Source: Macrobrachium rosenbergii
Lineage: Eukaryota > Arthropoda > Malacostraca > Decapoda > Palaemonidae
DNA length: 64,000 nt
Assembly (NCBI RefSeq): GCF_040412425.1
Contig: NC_089792.1
Location: 22,270,861 to 22,334,860, forward strand
Direction of reading: 5' to 3'
The notes below the pieces were generated by a model that saw nothing but the letters and a program-made list of their open reading frames with translations, was not told the DNA's origin and made no database searches. The position numbers were made by a program, and so were the translations under genes. Shown here piece by piece: positions 49,191 through 62,951 of this stretch (its first letter is position 1; each line of letters begins with the position of its first letter).

Positions 49191-50600
49191 AATTACGCCA
49201 GAGTTGAGGGAAAGGTAAGTTAGCCGATGTAATGGTATGAAAAGTAAGAAAAGTGACGAATGGTTGTTTTAGAAATGAAAAGGTCAGGTAATTGGACGCT
49301 GTGAGGTGCCCCAGGGATAGTTCCCTGAATGTTGTTTGTAAAAGCTCTTAGCAAATAATTAAGTAAATAAATGTATAGATGGAAAAGTATTGAAGATGAA
49401 GACGAGATCATTCAAGAAGGGTGAAACTTATAAGTACTGATTTAATTTTCACGAAATATCTGAATACTTGAGGTGGAAATAAGGTCAAATAAGATGGGAT
49501 TTACAGTATTGGAAAACGGAGTATTGATGGAATTACTTTTAATAGGTAGACGTAAGATCATTAAAAAAAATGTTCAACAGTATAAAGTTTAAGAGAAAAC
49601 GATAAACAAAAACGGGAGTAAATCAAATACGATTCATTAAAAACAAAAAAATGGAGGATGAAATAAAGTTTTATGAATGAGGACTAGATACAAATATTTT
49701 TCAAGATATGGATGCTAGAATGAAGGACTGATAGAACAGACTCCCTCTTTCAATACACAGAGCGAAGATTTAACCAGTTACTGAATAGACAAAAACAATA
49801 AACAGAGGAAGGCAGGACTGATATAGGAGCGAATCATGGAGCTGACGCACAAGATGGAGAAGGGAAAGGAAAAATGCTTGATTGGATTGCGAGAATGATG
49901 TCATGTTATAGGAGTCGAAGAGGTCTGTACGCTTGGCTGCATGGATGAGAGAATATCTCTTCAAGAGTGGATTGGAATGAGTGGCGATAAAAAGGGAGTT
50001 TATGAAATGTAGATCAAACTCTTGCTGGGTAAATCACTGATGACTGTAAGGAACAGTTGCGAACAAAAAAGGATATCTATATACTTGTTGTGTCTGCAAC
50101 ACAGAAAGACGTGTTTTGTGGGCGGTAGGAGGATGGATAAGACCAATGGAAATTGCATATAATTTTGTTTAGAACACTTGTAAATTTGGTATACTAAAGG
50201 GTTCTTTGTTGTGTAAGAATGTTTAATACTTATTTTTTAATTATATATATATTAACATTATATATATACACATATATGTATGTATGTATGTATGTATGTA
50301 TAAATATATTTGAAAATTTCTGATTCACATCGGGACATCAGAAAACATTATCTGCCAGTAGTTCATTGTATTCATTCGTGGCCAATGTATAAAATCTTAC
50401 TTGTGAGATGTTCAGTTAATATTAATTTCCATTTTTTTTTTTATTTGCATAGTAGTGTCTTATTATCTGGGACATTTGAAAATAAATATTGTAATGTTAG
50501 ACAAAATTTGAGAGATGTCAGATCTCTTAAATACCACAATGAAAGAAAATTCTAGAAATATCTATTATTATCAAGTGAAATTAAGATTCTACTTTACCTC
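49191..50600. other. No gene recognised
   Basis: AT-rich and purine-biased, with short frames only. A (GTAT)n patch lies at about 50278-50300. Confidence 0.5.
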
Positions 50601-50897
50601 CCTAGGGGATAGTGCTGTCATTGCACCTCATGCGGGGCACTGTAGGCATTACTGAAGGTTCCTTGCAGCGTGCCTTCGGCCCCTACCTGCAACCCCTTTC
50701 GTTCCTTTTACTGTACCTCCTTTCATATTCTCTTTCTTCCATCTTACAATTGATTCTCTTCAATCTTACTTTCATGCACCCATCCTCCAAAGTATTTTTA
50801 ATTTGATTCATATTTTAAAATGGCACTGGCATGTTTCCGTTTCAGTGCTGAATGACCTCATAGGTCCCAGTGCTTGGCCTTTGGTTTAAATTTTATA
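50601..50897 (+). mobile_element. Element S copy 7
   Basis: Runs from CCCTAGGGGATAGTGCTGTC through CTGCAACCCCTTTCGTTCC to GAATGACCTCATAGGTCCC and GCCTTTGGTTTAAATTTTAT. The middle is diverged or partly replaced (CTTACTTTCATGCACCCATC). No clear target-site duplication. Confidence 0.87.
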
Positions 50898-51162
50898 GCA
50901 AATTCAAATCACTTTATAATCGCCTCAGTTAAAATTTATCGCCTCAAATTACCATAATTTATCAAAAATGTAGGAAAAATAAAAGAAATTACCTATATTA
51001 CATTTTTTAAGAGTTTGTTATGAGTATTTCTTTACAGATGAAAACCAGATTGAGAATTATTTTAAACTTTTGAAAAGTAATTTGCGTATCTTATATATGC
51101 TTGCGATATGAACCCTCCAACGCAATGGGCTACCTTGAAAAAGCATAAAACGCAATCAGCAT

Positions 51163-51242
<80 letters not shown>
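51163..51242. repeat. (AT)n microsatellite
   Basis: TATATTATATAT start then pure AT. Confidence 0.97.
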
Positions 51243-51244
<2 letters not shown>

Positions 51245-52935
51245 ATAACAGAATAATCAATTTATTGGTCGATTTTGATGAACGTTTTTAGACTTGAAAT
51301 CTCGCCATTTTGAATTGTTCATTTTCTAATTTTACTTCAACTGCTCTTTTGATGGTTTTTTGTCCTTTGTATCTCTGCAGTTGAAGAGAAGTAGCTTATA
51401 TTTATTCATCTTTTTGAAAAAGTCTAACTTGCCTTTATAAAATGTGTAAAGAAATTAATTCTTCTAACATTTTGGTGTAAAAATAACATCACATTGAAAT
51501 GAACCCTCCCCCTGTGTCTCTCTCTCCTCCTCCCTCCAAAGCACGCTTTTATGATCTCTTTATCTACCTGTTTGTAGTTTCCCTGAATTATCTTATAACA
51601 CCGATTTCCTCAATCATTACAACTTTTGCCTTTTTCTCCCAGGGCTGTAAAGGCGAGTTTCGACAGCACTCCTGGCCCACCTCGAAATTGCACTTTTTCT
51701 TCTCTCTCTTTCTCTCTGGTTCTTACAAATATATCCACTATTGCTCTGGCTTCTGTTTCTTGCTTGAGTACGTCTGGTGGCAAGACATCGTTACAATGTT
51801 GGCGGTACTACAGAAAAAAACCGTGGTCATGCCACTTCTTCAGTTGTTCTCTTTCTTTTCCGTTCTGGAATGAATTTTCTTAGAACGAATGATTGTAATG
51901 TTACTTCTTATTCCCTTGCTCTTGTTAGGGTTTTATTTCATTATGATGATTTCATTTTGGGGAAGGGGTTTGTTATTTGGTGTGTAAACAAAGACATAGT
52001 ATGCTGTATGGAATGTGAGGTTCATCTTAAATCTTTTTTTAATAAACAAAAATGGTCCAAAGGAGAGTTACTTCAAGAATGCGTTCGGGAATATTTATTC
52101 TGTTTCCTTGTATTCCTAAGCGAAGTCTGAAGTAAAAATTTGGTTAAATAACATATTCTGTACCTCAGAAAACATAAGGGACTAAAAGAATGGGATTAAA
52201 CTGCAATTTCAGTTATGAAAGATGGATACGGTTATTAATAAGTTGTTCCATACTGAAGTAAAAACTGTTCTGAAATATGTCGTCATTCTTAATTATTTGA
52301 GCATGAAAAGGCTGAAGACATTCAAGCCTTTAAATCTTTGGAATAGAAGATTATGTCTATCTATATATCAATCTATCTGATGTAACTAATAACACTTAAC
52401 TATAAAACCACAATGAAAAATGGAACATTGTAGACAATCTGTCGTTGATAGGAGCACATTCATCACTTTGATAAATGACTGACTGGTGGGCAACCGTAAA
52501 ATTCATTGCATGAGGTTATAGCAGAAAGCTAAGATAGTAAAACTAGGATTTCATTCTGGGCGCCCTATAAATTCTCAATATGTTTTGTGTTCTATTGTTA
52601 GCGATAACTTGTGTCTGATATGCAGGGGCAAAGTGGTAAGGCATGTATTTCCTTTACTAATGCATGTTGGCTTTGTATACAAGGTGTTGGAAGGGATGTA
52701 GCATAAGATTTGATAATTATGTGTAGGCTATATATATATATACACACAAGGGTGTATATGTGTGTGTACTGAAGCTAATAAGTGGAATTCACGAGATGAC
52801 ACTTGTCAGGATGCACACAAAATTTCAAGGGTGTTAATGTGCTCTGAACATTGAATCTTTGACGTACAACAGGAACTCTTGTGTGTACATTGAAAAAAAA
52901 AAAAACCTTAGTTTTTTCGTTACAGTGAACATGTA
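51243..52935. other. No gene recognised
   Basis: Three overlapping plus frames at 51499-52130 (85-124 codons) are Phe/Ser/Cys-rich without domain signatures. They overlap in different frames, which argues against coding. Confidence 0.5.
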
Positions 52936-53147
52936 GGTTCTTTCTTCAACTCAGGATTCGTTGGACAAGGCGGTAGAGTTCTCGGCTAGCACTGCCCGAA
53001 TTCGAGTCTCCGGCCGGCCAATGAAGAACTAGGCTATTATTTCTGGTGATAAAATTCATTTGATAATCTTTGACCACAATAAAAAATCTTAGTTTTTCCT
53101 TCACAGCCCTAGAACTGTTAATCAGCTCAGTGGTTCTTTCTTCAACT
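52936..53147 (+). mobile_element. tRNA-derived SINE T2, copy 3, with head and target-site duplication
   Basis: GGTTCTTTCTTCAACT at 52936-52951 and 53132-53147 brackets the element. The tRNA-like head GGCGGTAGAGTTCTCGGCTA (A-box region, about 52970) and GAATTCGAGTCTCCGG (B-box, about 52998) are well preserved. The body keeps CCAATGAAGAACTAGG and the terminal GTTAATCAGCTCAGTGG, but about 100 bp of the middle is replaced by sequence resembling its own 5' flank (see Part 2). Confidence 0.88.
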
Positions 53148-54044
53148 TTCTTTCTTCAACAACTTACCTCAAGTTAGAAGTAAAGCATATCCTGAAAAAG
53201 GTTACGTGAATTACTAGAAATAGGCAGAACTAGGTGTGGATTTCCCCCGGGTTCTAGGAATCAGTTATATTCTAGGAGTCATTTACATACGTTGCTAATT
53301 AAACCATGTAAAAATTTGTAGTCTTTTATAAGCCTGGTTGGAAAGAGTTGGAATTATGTGCGGCTTCCTCGTGTGACATTTTTACCCTGGAATGAGGTTG
53401 CAGTCATTTTTTCCTCAAAATCCCCAAGTTTCTGGGACAACTTGTTCCAATTTAGCACTTTCCTTGAATCTGTTTCAGAGGTCTTGGTTTTAAAGGGAAT
53501 TGCTGATAGTTTTATAATGCATGGGTGATGAGGGAAGAGTTTCTGCTGAGAAATATCCTGCGATACCGGTAAAAACCAGCAAATTTAAGTTGTGTCGTCG
53601 GTCACAAGGTCTAGAGATTATATCTAGACCTTGGTCGGTCATCAAATCGAATACAACAAGTGACTCGCGGCAAATCCGAACACTTAATATTATTAAACAG
53701 TTTGTGCTGTTAATAAAACGCTTTTATTTCTATATTTATCAACAGAACTGCTGCATCGTGTGTTCACAATAACCCTTATTACTTTTGTAGTCAAGGTACT
53801 CTCCGCCTACACACACACACACACACACATGTAGTTTCTTACGTATTCCGCACTACAGAATTTGAGAAAAAGCTACAGGGATTACAATTAACCTGTCTAT
53901 GTTTCCGTATACTGTTAATTGCCATTATTATTAAATAAAAAGGATGGTTCCGCTATTTTCTTTCCCCCAGTTTAAGAGAATCTTTGCAACTTCAGGAGAA
54001 TATTAACCCTTTGTTTTATGCGTGATATCTCATAGGAGTCAATA
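53148..54044. other. No gene recognised
   Basis: Contains a short hairpin at 53605-53633 (CAAGGTCTAGA with its exact complement and a 7-base loop) and an (AC)n run at about 53811-53829. The frame at 53521-53772 has no domain. Confidence 0.5.
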
Positions 54045-54262
54045 GTAACTTGCCCACCCTGGGTCCCAGTGAGATAGGGTTCATGGGTTTTGGGTCCCCA
54101 TATGCTTGGCTGCTGAGCCATTGACAGCCAATGCCCTGATTCCCCCTGGTCCTAGCTTAGGTGTAAAGGATACCTGGCCACTCATCATTCGTTCATGTTT
54201 GGTCTCTAGAATAAAGTAAAATAGTGAAATGAACTGTCCCTTGCCTCTTTCATCTCAATCTG
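54045..54262 (+). repeat. Probable interspersed decapod repeat fragment
   Basis: TGGGTCCCCATATGCTTGGC, GAGCCATTGACAGCC, GATTCCCCCTGGTCC and CTGTCCCTTGCCTCT appear in an order I recall from abundant decapod repeats. That is memory only. There is only one copy here, so the window cannot confirm it. No coding. Confidence 0.4.
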
Positions 54263-54294
54263 TTTTCGTGTTCCTTATATTTGGATGAACGTAA

Positions 54295-54341
54295 TTTATA
54301 ATATATATATAAATATATATAAATATGAATATATTTATATG

Positions 54342-54432
<91 letters not shown>

Positions 54433-54545
54433 TTATATGTATATATGCATTTATATATGCATATACAGTATATACATATATACATATATACGCATATACA
54501 TATATATACACATATATTTATATATATTTATTATATATATGTATA
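54295..54545. repeat. (AT)n array with CATA/GTATA interruptions
   Basis: Pure AT at about 54340-54421, flanked by imperfect TATATAAATA and CATATA units. Confidence 0.96.
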
Positions 54546-54596
54546 CATCCTTTGATATCAAAGTAATTGTGCAGAGTAAAATGTCGAATGAAAATC

Positions 54597-54597
<1 letters not shown>

Positions 54598-54673
<76 letters not shown>
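54598..54673. repeat. (AG)n microsatellite
   Basis: Pure AG run of about 37 units. Confidence 0.98.
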
Positions 54674-54676
<3 letters not shown>

Positions 54677-55079
54677 GGAAAATTGCCTGAGGCCGTTTGG
54701 GATGTAGAAGTCAAGTTAAAAATACACAGTGTTAAGGAGTCTAAAGAAAACAATGGAATAATGCAGTCGGAGTGCTCGCATCTGCAAATGTGTCAGGAAG
54801 CTAAAGTGTGAAATTCAAATGCAAATGAAAGATATATTTGAGAAACGTTATTTAAAAAGGCAGCTGGCTAACATAGAACGGTTTTCTTTTAATTCAGAAC
54901 TTGATTTCAACGCGTTATCTGTTCAGTGAATATTTATTTCTTAAGTTGTATAACAAAGCTTTGTTGTCTAATGCGTGACAATTTTATAAATATATTTACG
55001 TACCACACCGATTTCATTTCTGTATCTCTTTCCCTCTCAACCAAAGTTGTTTATTGTTAACTTTTAACCAGGGATGTGA

Positions 55080-55143
55080 TACACATATATATAATATATA
55101 TATTATATATATATATATATTATATATATATATATACATGTAC

Positions 55144-55196
<53 letters not shown>

Positions 55197-55212
55197 CATT
55201 AAACTGATTGTC

Positions 55213-55273
<61 letters not shown>

Positions 55274-55296
55274 CATATATATACACTAGTTTAGTG
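55080..55296. repeat. (AT)n arrays with a flanking 18-bp direct repeat
   Basis: AT arrays at 55086-55193 and 55217-55296. The second is bracketed by TTAAACTGATTGTCATTA at 55199-55216 and 55297-55314. Confidence 0.95.
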
Positions 55297-55314
55297 TTAA
55301 ACTGATTGTCATTA

Positions 55315-55790
55315 AGCAGTGCTCTGCCAGTTTAGTATCTTTTAAATCTTTGAAATCTGCTCTTCCGTGTTTCTAATTTGACTCTTTGGTAATTTAAATT
55401 AGGTTATGATGAAATGACTTCATTCTTGAAGGAGTACAGAAGTGTTGATTAAAAATGAGCCTGTAACACTCCCGCTTCAAATGCAGTCATTACAAAATTT
55501 GGGGACTTGGCGCCACATAGGTGACTGCATCTTGAAGAAAGTGGTCTTTTTCCTGATATGTGCGGATGAAGAATAATTGATCTATTTTTTATTAGTTTTA
55601 AATAGGTGCAATAAAGTTTCAGTTAGATTGGCGCTAGTTATATTAACTAAGGTTTATAAATATTTTTCTCATTAATAACATATCTGAATGTATCTTGACA
55701 CGTTGGAGTTGATGTTAGGGACAAAACAGGTCAGTCACATCATCAAGTGTATTGTTAATTGTTTTATTTTATGTAGAAAAAGTAATGTTA
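55315..55790. other. No gene recognised
   Basis: AT-rich, no frame or family recognised. Confidence 0.5.
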
Positions 55791-55794
55791 TAAA

Positions 55795-56405
55795 AAAATG
55801 GATTCTGGTACTCTAAATGTGAAAAAAACGAACCCTTAAAAAATTGTGAAAATATGAAAAAACGAAATGTTAAAAAAACTGTGAAAATGTAAAAAACGAA
55901 GTGTTAAAAAAATTATGAAAATGTGAAAAAAAGAAATGTTAAACTGAAAATGTGAAAAAACGAACTGTTAAAAAATACGAAAATGTGAAAAAACGGAATG
56001 TTAAAAAAACTGAAAATGTGAAAAAACAAACTTAAAAAACTGTGAAAATATGAAAAAAAAGAAATGTTAAAAAAACTGTGAAAATGTGAAAAAACGATAT
56101 ATCAAAAAAGCTGTGAAAATGTAAAAAAAAAAGAAATGTTAAAAAAGTGTGGAGAAAACGAACTGTTTAAAGAACTGTGAATATAGAAATTAAAAAAAAA
56201 ACTGTGAAAATGTGAAAAAACGAACTGCTAAAAAACAGTGAAAATTTGAGAAAAACGAACTGTTAAAAACTGAAAATTTGAAAAAACGAACTGTTAAAAA
56301 AACAGTGAAAATGTGAAAAAACGATATGTTAAAAAAAGCTGTGAAAAAAACGAACTGTTCAAAAACTGAAAATGTGAAAAAAACGAACTGTTAAAAAAAC
56401 TGTGA
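55795..56405. repeat. A-rich minisatellite, about 30-37-bp unit
   Basis: About 18 degenerate copies of GTGAAAATGTGAAAAAACGA followed by A(C/T)TGTTAAAAAA. Unit length varies with the A-runs. There are almost no C residues except in the CGAACTG core. Confidence 0.95.
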
Positions 56406-57042
56406 AATTGTTTAACTCTGAAACGAAACGTCAGGCAGGCAGGGTTGAGCTTCTCATCCGCTTGTCCTGATCTGAAATTTGAATACTCAGATTGGATAGG
56501 AGACTCTTTCGCTGTTTTGTTCTAAATTGCAGTTTTTTTTTTTTTTTTAACTTTTCAACGGTCTCATTCTGTAATGAAAAACTGACCGAGATTCCGTTTT
56601 TATAGCTTTGCTACTGGGGTATAGATACTTTATTTCATGTCCGAAGTACATGCTACGTGAATGAGATAATTTGTTTTACGTTTTCGTTGTTTAAACGACT
56701 CGTTTGCATTCATGGAATATGTGTGTGTGTGTCTATATGTGAGAGAGAGAGAGAAGAGAGAGAGAGATCATCTGCGCTCGGTGAGTTTTAGTATTGTTTC
56801 TTTATAGGTTTTTGAGGGTAATGATGCTAATACAAGTATGAGAATTTAAATTCATATTAAACATTAACAAATGAACGCATTTATCATTAGAGATATTAAG
56901 CACAGCTGTTCGATTTTCTTATCAAATATACTGATAAAAATGTGAGCAATAATAATGATAAGAAGAACATGTTCTGTAAAATAGGACATCATTCGAGTAA
57001 ATTAACAAGAATGATGCAGCCACCCTGGCTAGCAAGACATGC

Positions 57043-57044
<2 letters not shown>
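56406..57044. other. No gene recognised
   Basis: Contains a short poly-T at about 56530 and a broken (AG)n at 56741-56768. Confidence 0.5.

Positions 57045-57102
<58 letters not shown>
57045..57102. repeat. (AAT)n microsatellite
   Basis: Pure trinucleotide run of about 19 units. Confidence 0.98.
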
Positions 57103-57103
<1 letters not shown>

Positions 57104-57150
57104 CCTTTTTTGTGACATCTTCTCTTTCCCTTCAAGAATATATGTTGAAG

Positions 57151-57415
57151 TTAAGTATATCTTAGTTTAACCAGACCACTGAGCTGATTAACAGGTCTCC
57201 TAGGGCTGGCCCGAAGAATTGGAGTTATTTTACGTGACTAAGAGCCAACTGGTTACCTAGCAACGGGACCTACAGCTTATTGTGGAATCCGAACCACTTA
57301 TGACGAAAAATTAATTTCTATCACGAGAAATAAATTCTTCTAATTCTTCATTGGCTGCTCGGAGAGTCAAACGCTAGCCAACAGCGTGCTAGCCGAAAGC
57401 TCTACCCACTCCTCT
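57151..57415 (-). mobile_element. tRNA-derived SINE T2, copy 4 (near full length)
   Basis: The minus strand reads GAGTGGGTAGAGCTTTCGGC (A-box region), GCGTTTGACTCTCC (B-box with one change), AGAAATTAATTTTTCGTCAT, GTGGTTCGGATTCCACAATA, GTCCCGTTGCTAGGTAACC, CCTAGGAGACCTGTTAATCA and TAAACTAAGATATACTTA. This is the best reference copy of T2 in the window. Confidence 0.9.
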
Positions 57416-59260
<1,845 letters not shown>

Positions 59261-59399
59261 AGTATAAAACGCTAAATCTAATCTTACCCAACGTGACAAA
59301 GCCTCTTTACTTTCACTTTTTCCGTGTAAATTTATTTCACAACTGGAAAATTACCCAACCATACACTTACCAACAACAGCACTCATCCACTGTTTTCAT

Positions 59400-59650
59400 G
59401 GTCCGCGCGCAGACGACACAGCTGAACCAGACGAAATATATAACGGAAGTTGAAGTCGAATAAACTCCGTGTGTGTAAGAGAAGAAGCAGTTGAAGGGTG
59501 TGAGAGAGACCGTTGCAATTTGTACTCGGTTCTGGATTTATAAAGTTCCGAACGACGCGAACACCGGCGGGTCTCGAGTTAGTAGCTGTCCGCAACAATT
59601 ATCGGTCTTCGGGTCAGCTGGCTCGAAAAATCTAGCCGCGCCTTGCGGCT
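59400..59650. other. CpG-rich patch
   Basis: Clearly CpG-richer than its surroundings (CCGCGCGCAGACGAC, AACGACGCGAACACCGGCGG, CTAGCCGCGCC). A TATAAAG lies at 59539-59545, but there is no initiator at the expected distance. The 71-codon minus and 110-codon plus frames have no recognised domain. It could be a first-exon or promoter region, or simply an under-mutated insertion. Confidence 0.35.
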
Positions 59651-59981
59651 GGAATTCAATTAGAGAGAGAGAGAGAGAGATTGCCTTCTCTCTTAATATC
59701 ACCGGCTGTTACGATTCTAAGGCATATAAAATTACTTTGTCAAAATCCTTAAATAATGCGTTGTCAAGCCATGCATTTCTTATATTATCGTTAATTAAAC
59801 GTAACGCCAAATATCCACTGTAGAATGTTTTTGCCTGTAAGATTGAAGCTGTGAATATTGGTGATCTCTTACCCACTTGTGTGCCAGAGAAAAGGATATA
59901 CAGTATGACAACGAGAAAGCTAGCATAAAGTCAGTATTACCAAAACATGTATGGCCTTTAGTATAATAATGATACTATTAG

Positions 59982-60054
59982 TAATAATAATAATAATAAT
60001 AATAACAAAAGGAAACAGATTATATTTATAAGTAAGCCGTGGTGTTGAGTAGGC

Positions 60055-60116
<62 letters not shown>

Positions 60117-60117
60117 C
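59982..60117. repeat. (AAT)n microsatellites
   Basis: Two (AAT)n runs, at 59982-60004 and 60055-60116. Confidence 0.97.
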
Positions 60118-60239
60118 CAACTTGTCTACAATGATGAACAGCTAATTGCAGTGGAAAAGAAATAACAGAATAATTTATGGAAAGGTGAAGGTAATGAGAG
60201 CTGATAATTACACTATATAATAACCAAGAGAGTCTAAAC

Positions 60240-60340
60240 AATTAGAATACTGTAGTGTGTTGGGTTAACACCACCTCACGCTTTCGTCCGCAGATGGGTT
60301 CGAAACCTGTCAGAAAAGTATGAGATCTTCATTTTCATTC
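60240..60340 (+). repeat. Possible tRNA-derived SINE head
   Basis: GGGTTCGAAACCTG (60296-60309) is a good Pol III B-box. TGTGTTGGGTTAACACC upstream could be a weak A-box region. It abuts (AT)n about 90 bp later, like other SINEs here. Single copy. Confidence 0.4.
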
Positions 60341-60393
60341 CCCTTCGGATACAAGGCTTGAAGTGGCAGGTTTCTCGTGAAATTAATACGAAC

Positions 60394-60394
<1 letters not shown>

Positions 60395-60478
<84 letters not shown>

Positions 60479-60495
60479 ATGTGTGTGTGTGTGTT
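60395..60495. repeat. (AT)n(GT)n microsatellite
   Basis: AT run then GT/GTAT run. Confidence 0.97.
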
Positions 60496-60798
60496 TTAAA
60501 GATGCAGTTCTTAATATATCTTGATTTTAGTCATAGAATAGTGTTCTGCCTGTCGAAAATAGGCAGTGCTGTCTTCTTGTAAAACTGCGTGAAATAAGCC
60601 CGAAATTTCAAAGGAGACTTTTTTTTTTTTTCATTCATTGATGTAATCCATAAGACCTTTAGGGAAATTATCTCTGGTACTACTTAAGTGCGACGAAAAG
60701 AGGCAGAAAAAAAAATTTCAGCAATTTCATTTACAATTATTTCTAAATTATCAATTACCATGAGTTCACGTTGTGCTTGAATGAACTGGATGTTTTAC

Positions 60799-60801
<3 letters not shown>
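60496..60801. other. No gene recognised
   Basis: Short poly-T and poly-A runs only. Confidence 0.5.

Positions 60802-60857
<56 letters not shown>
60802..60857. repeat. (TC)n microsatellite
   Basis: Pure TC run. Confidence 0.98.
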
Positions 60858-60859
<2 letters not shown>

Positions 60860-61031
60860 ACAGGCACACACTTCTTATATATTTTTATCAAAATACCAGA
60901 GTTTGTAATGCCAGAATTTTATATTTAGATAAAATTAACGTACTAATCAATAATAGTTGTCAATCACTACACAGTTTTTATGCTTAATTTTTGTTTTATA
61001 TTTTAAACAGTTTCTGAAGTAGGCTTTCAAT

Positions 61032-61034
<3 letters not shown>

Positions 61035-61086
<52 letters not shown>
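61035..61086. repeat. (TC)n microsatellite
   Basis: Pure TC run, 180 bp from the previous one and in the same orientation. Confidence 0.98.
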
Positions 61087-61087
<1 letters not shown>

Positions 61088-62374
61088 GTTCAGTGCACGT
61101 AATGCGTTGTACTGTCATAATATATTACATAAATATTTAATTCCTCTAAATAATAAAAATTCAAAGGGAGTAGGTTTTATACGTATAGAATAACTATAAG
61201 GTAAAATAGAAGGTGAAAAATTCAAGTTAATGATTTTGAAAATTTTGATTAAAGACAAGGATAATGATAAACTACTGATTAATTAATATCCTGAACAGGC
61301 TATAAGACATCAGTTACCTCTTTCATAATCAAAGGATGCAGAGGTACCTGTAGTAAGAAATAGACAAAAAGAACAATGCTATTTACAAAGAGCAGGAAGA
61401 CATTGATATACGTGGGTAAAACTAATGTAATTTTAATCTCTGAAATCATGTCTTTTTAGAGCATCAGAATAATGTTTCGTCATGTAATTTACTGATTATT
61501 TTAGTCATCATATTATATGGCTCTGTGATTTCCCTCTCCCCTTACTGTCAAGCTCTAAAGTTTCTTTCTGCTAAGGATTTCTCTTCTATTTTGACTTTTT
61601 GACTTCTCATTTTAAAGAAAGTAGGTCTTTTTCTTTTTTCTCAGTTCTTCTGAAGACTTCTCAGCTTGGCCATAGAATGATGTTCGTTCTCGTCTAAATG
61701 GCATTGACCTTTAGAAATGTCTATAGTTATGATTACCTCTCTTCAGACATTCGTGTCTTGTGGGGATTTTTCATCAGAATTCAGATTGATTTTAGTGAGA
61801 GAGAGAGAGAGAGAGAAAATTTCATACTTCCTGAATAAGACAAATATGTTCCAGGAAATTTGAGTAGCAAAATCAACAATCGTGCTTCGCTTAATTTTTC
61901 ATAATTAATTATATGTAAGTAAACTTTTGGGGGATTAAAATTATGTTAAAAACTATGTACCTAATTTCACGTTTTTTTATTTCTTATTAAAATTCATTGT
62001 ACATTATGTCCACGTGCTAATATATGTTTTCTTCCTTGACTAGGTTTGTCGTTTACATGCAAATGATATGATTATAAATATTCCTGTATTTTATAACGAC
62101 CGTCTACTGCTGAAAATACGGTGGTGTGCTAAAAGGTTTCTTGCTCAGTACCGTGCTTACGGAAAATGGTTTTAGTTTTTGTTTAACCTCAAAAGACTTC
62201 TGCAGCACTCATCTTCTTCTGAGGGTTTACAAAATCTATGAAATGTCTGAGAGCATCTTTTGTTTACGAATCCTTTCTTCAGTTCGCATTCCACTGATAA
62301 ACTTGTGCAGGTTTTTTCAAGTTTCTTCCATTATGAACAAAGCCCCTCATTGCGTGTCTTTACCTTCGCGCAAA
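61087..62374. other. No gene recognised
   Basis: AT-rich, with a short (AG)n at about 61796-61816. No coding signal. Confidence 0.5.
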
Positions 62375-62467
62375 ATGGAAACTTTGTGGTGGGTTTTCGT
62401 TTTTTTTTTTATGCTGTTGACATGCGGAAAACTTGCGTGCGGTAAACAGAAGAGGAAATTTAAGTAA
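62375..62467 (+). CDS. Weak candidate: signal-peptide-like 30-residue frame
   Basis: An ATG in good context (CAAAATGG) opens a frame reading METLWWVFVFFFMLLTCG, then a short basic tail KQKRKFK and a stop. The layout is a short N-region, a hydrophobic core and a small-residue cleavage-like site, which would suit the first exon of a secreted peptide. GCG-GTAAAC at about 62440 could be a weak splice donor. The hydrophobic core largely comes from a T10 run, so chance is the simpler explanation. Confidence 0.15.
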   Translation: METLWWVFVFFFMLLTCGKLACGKQKRKFK

Positions 62468-62776
62468 AGGCAGTGAATGGTATGTCAGAGATTCGCAGAA
62501 TCATGAGTTCTTTGCATGATTCCATGCTTTTGAGGATCTCGTGCAAGCAAAGATGATTTTTCAAAAATAATCATAATTCATTGTCACTGTGTTTTTTTTT
62601 TACCTAATTGATTTTTCATTTGCTTTAATTAATTGTGTGAAAAATATGTTTTGACATTATCACTTTTTTCTGACCCAATTGCTTTTTAGTGCTTTAATCA
62701 ACTGCTGGAAAAAATGTCTCAGATACTGATGTATTTTTATGTTTACTAATATTTGAAAAGCTTTTGTCTCATGTAC

Positions 62777-62778
62777 TG

Positions 62779-62863
<85 letters not shown>

Positions 62864-62890
62864 ATATATATATATAATGTATATATTATA
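62777..62890. repeat. (AT)n array
   Basis: AT runs with TTTATA and AATAATA interruptions. Confidence 0.97.
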
Positions 62891-62951
62891 AATGTGTTGC
62901 AACTTTGATAAGAATTTTTCAGCGATGATACTGTTGTTTACAACTATATAA

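Noticed and set aside
51499..52130. Three overlapping plus frames as a gene
   Set aside because: They lie in different frames over the same DNA and show no domain, signal or family pattern.
53605..53633. Short palindrome as a terminator or operator
   Set aside because: An 11-bp arm hairpin in eukaryotic DNA with no adjacent gene; noted only as a small structure.
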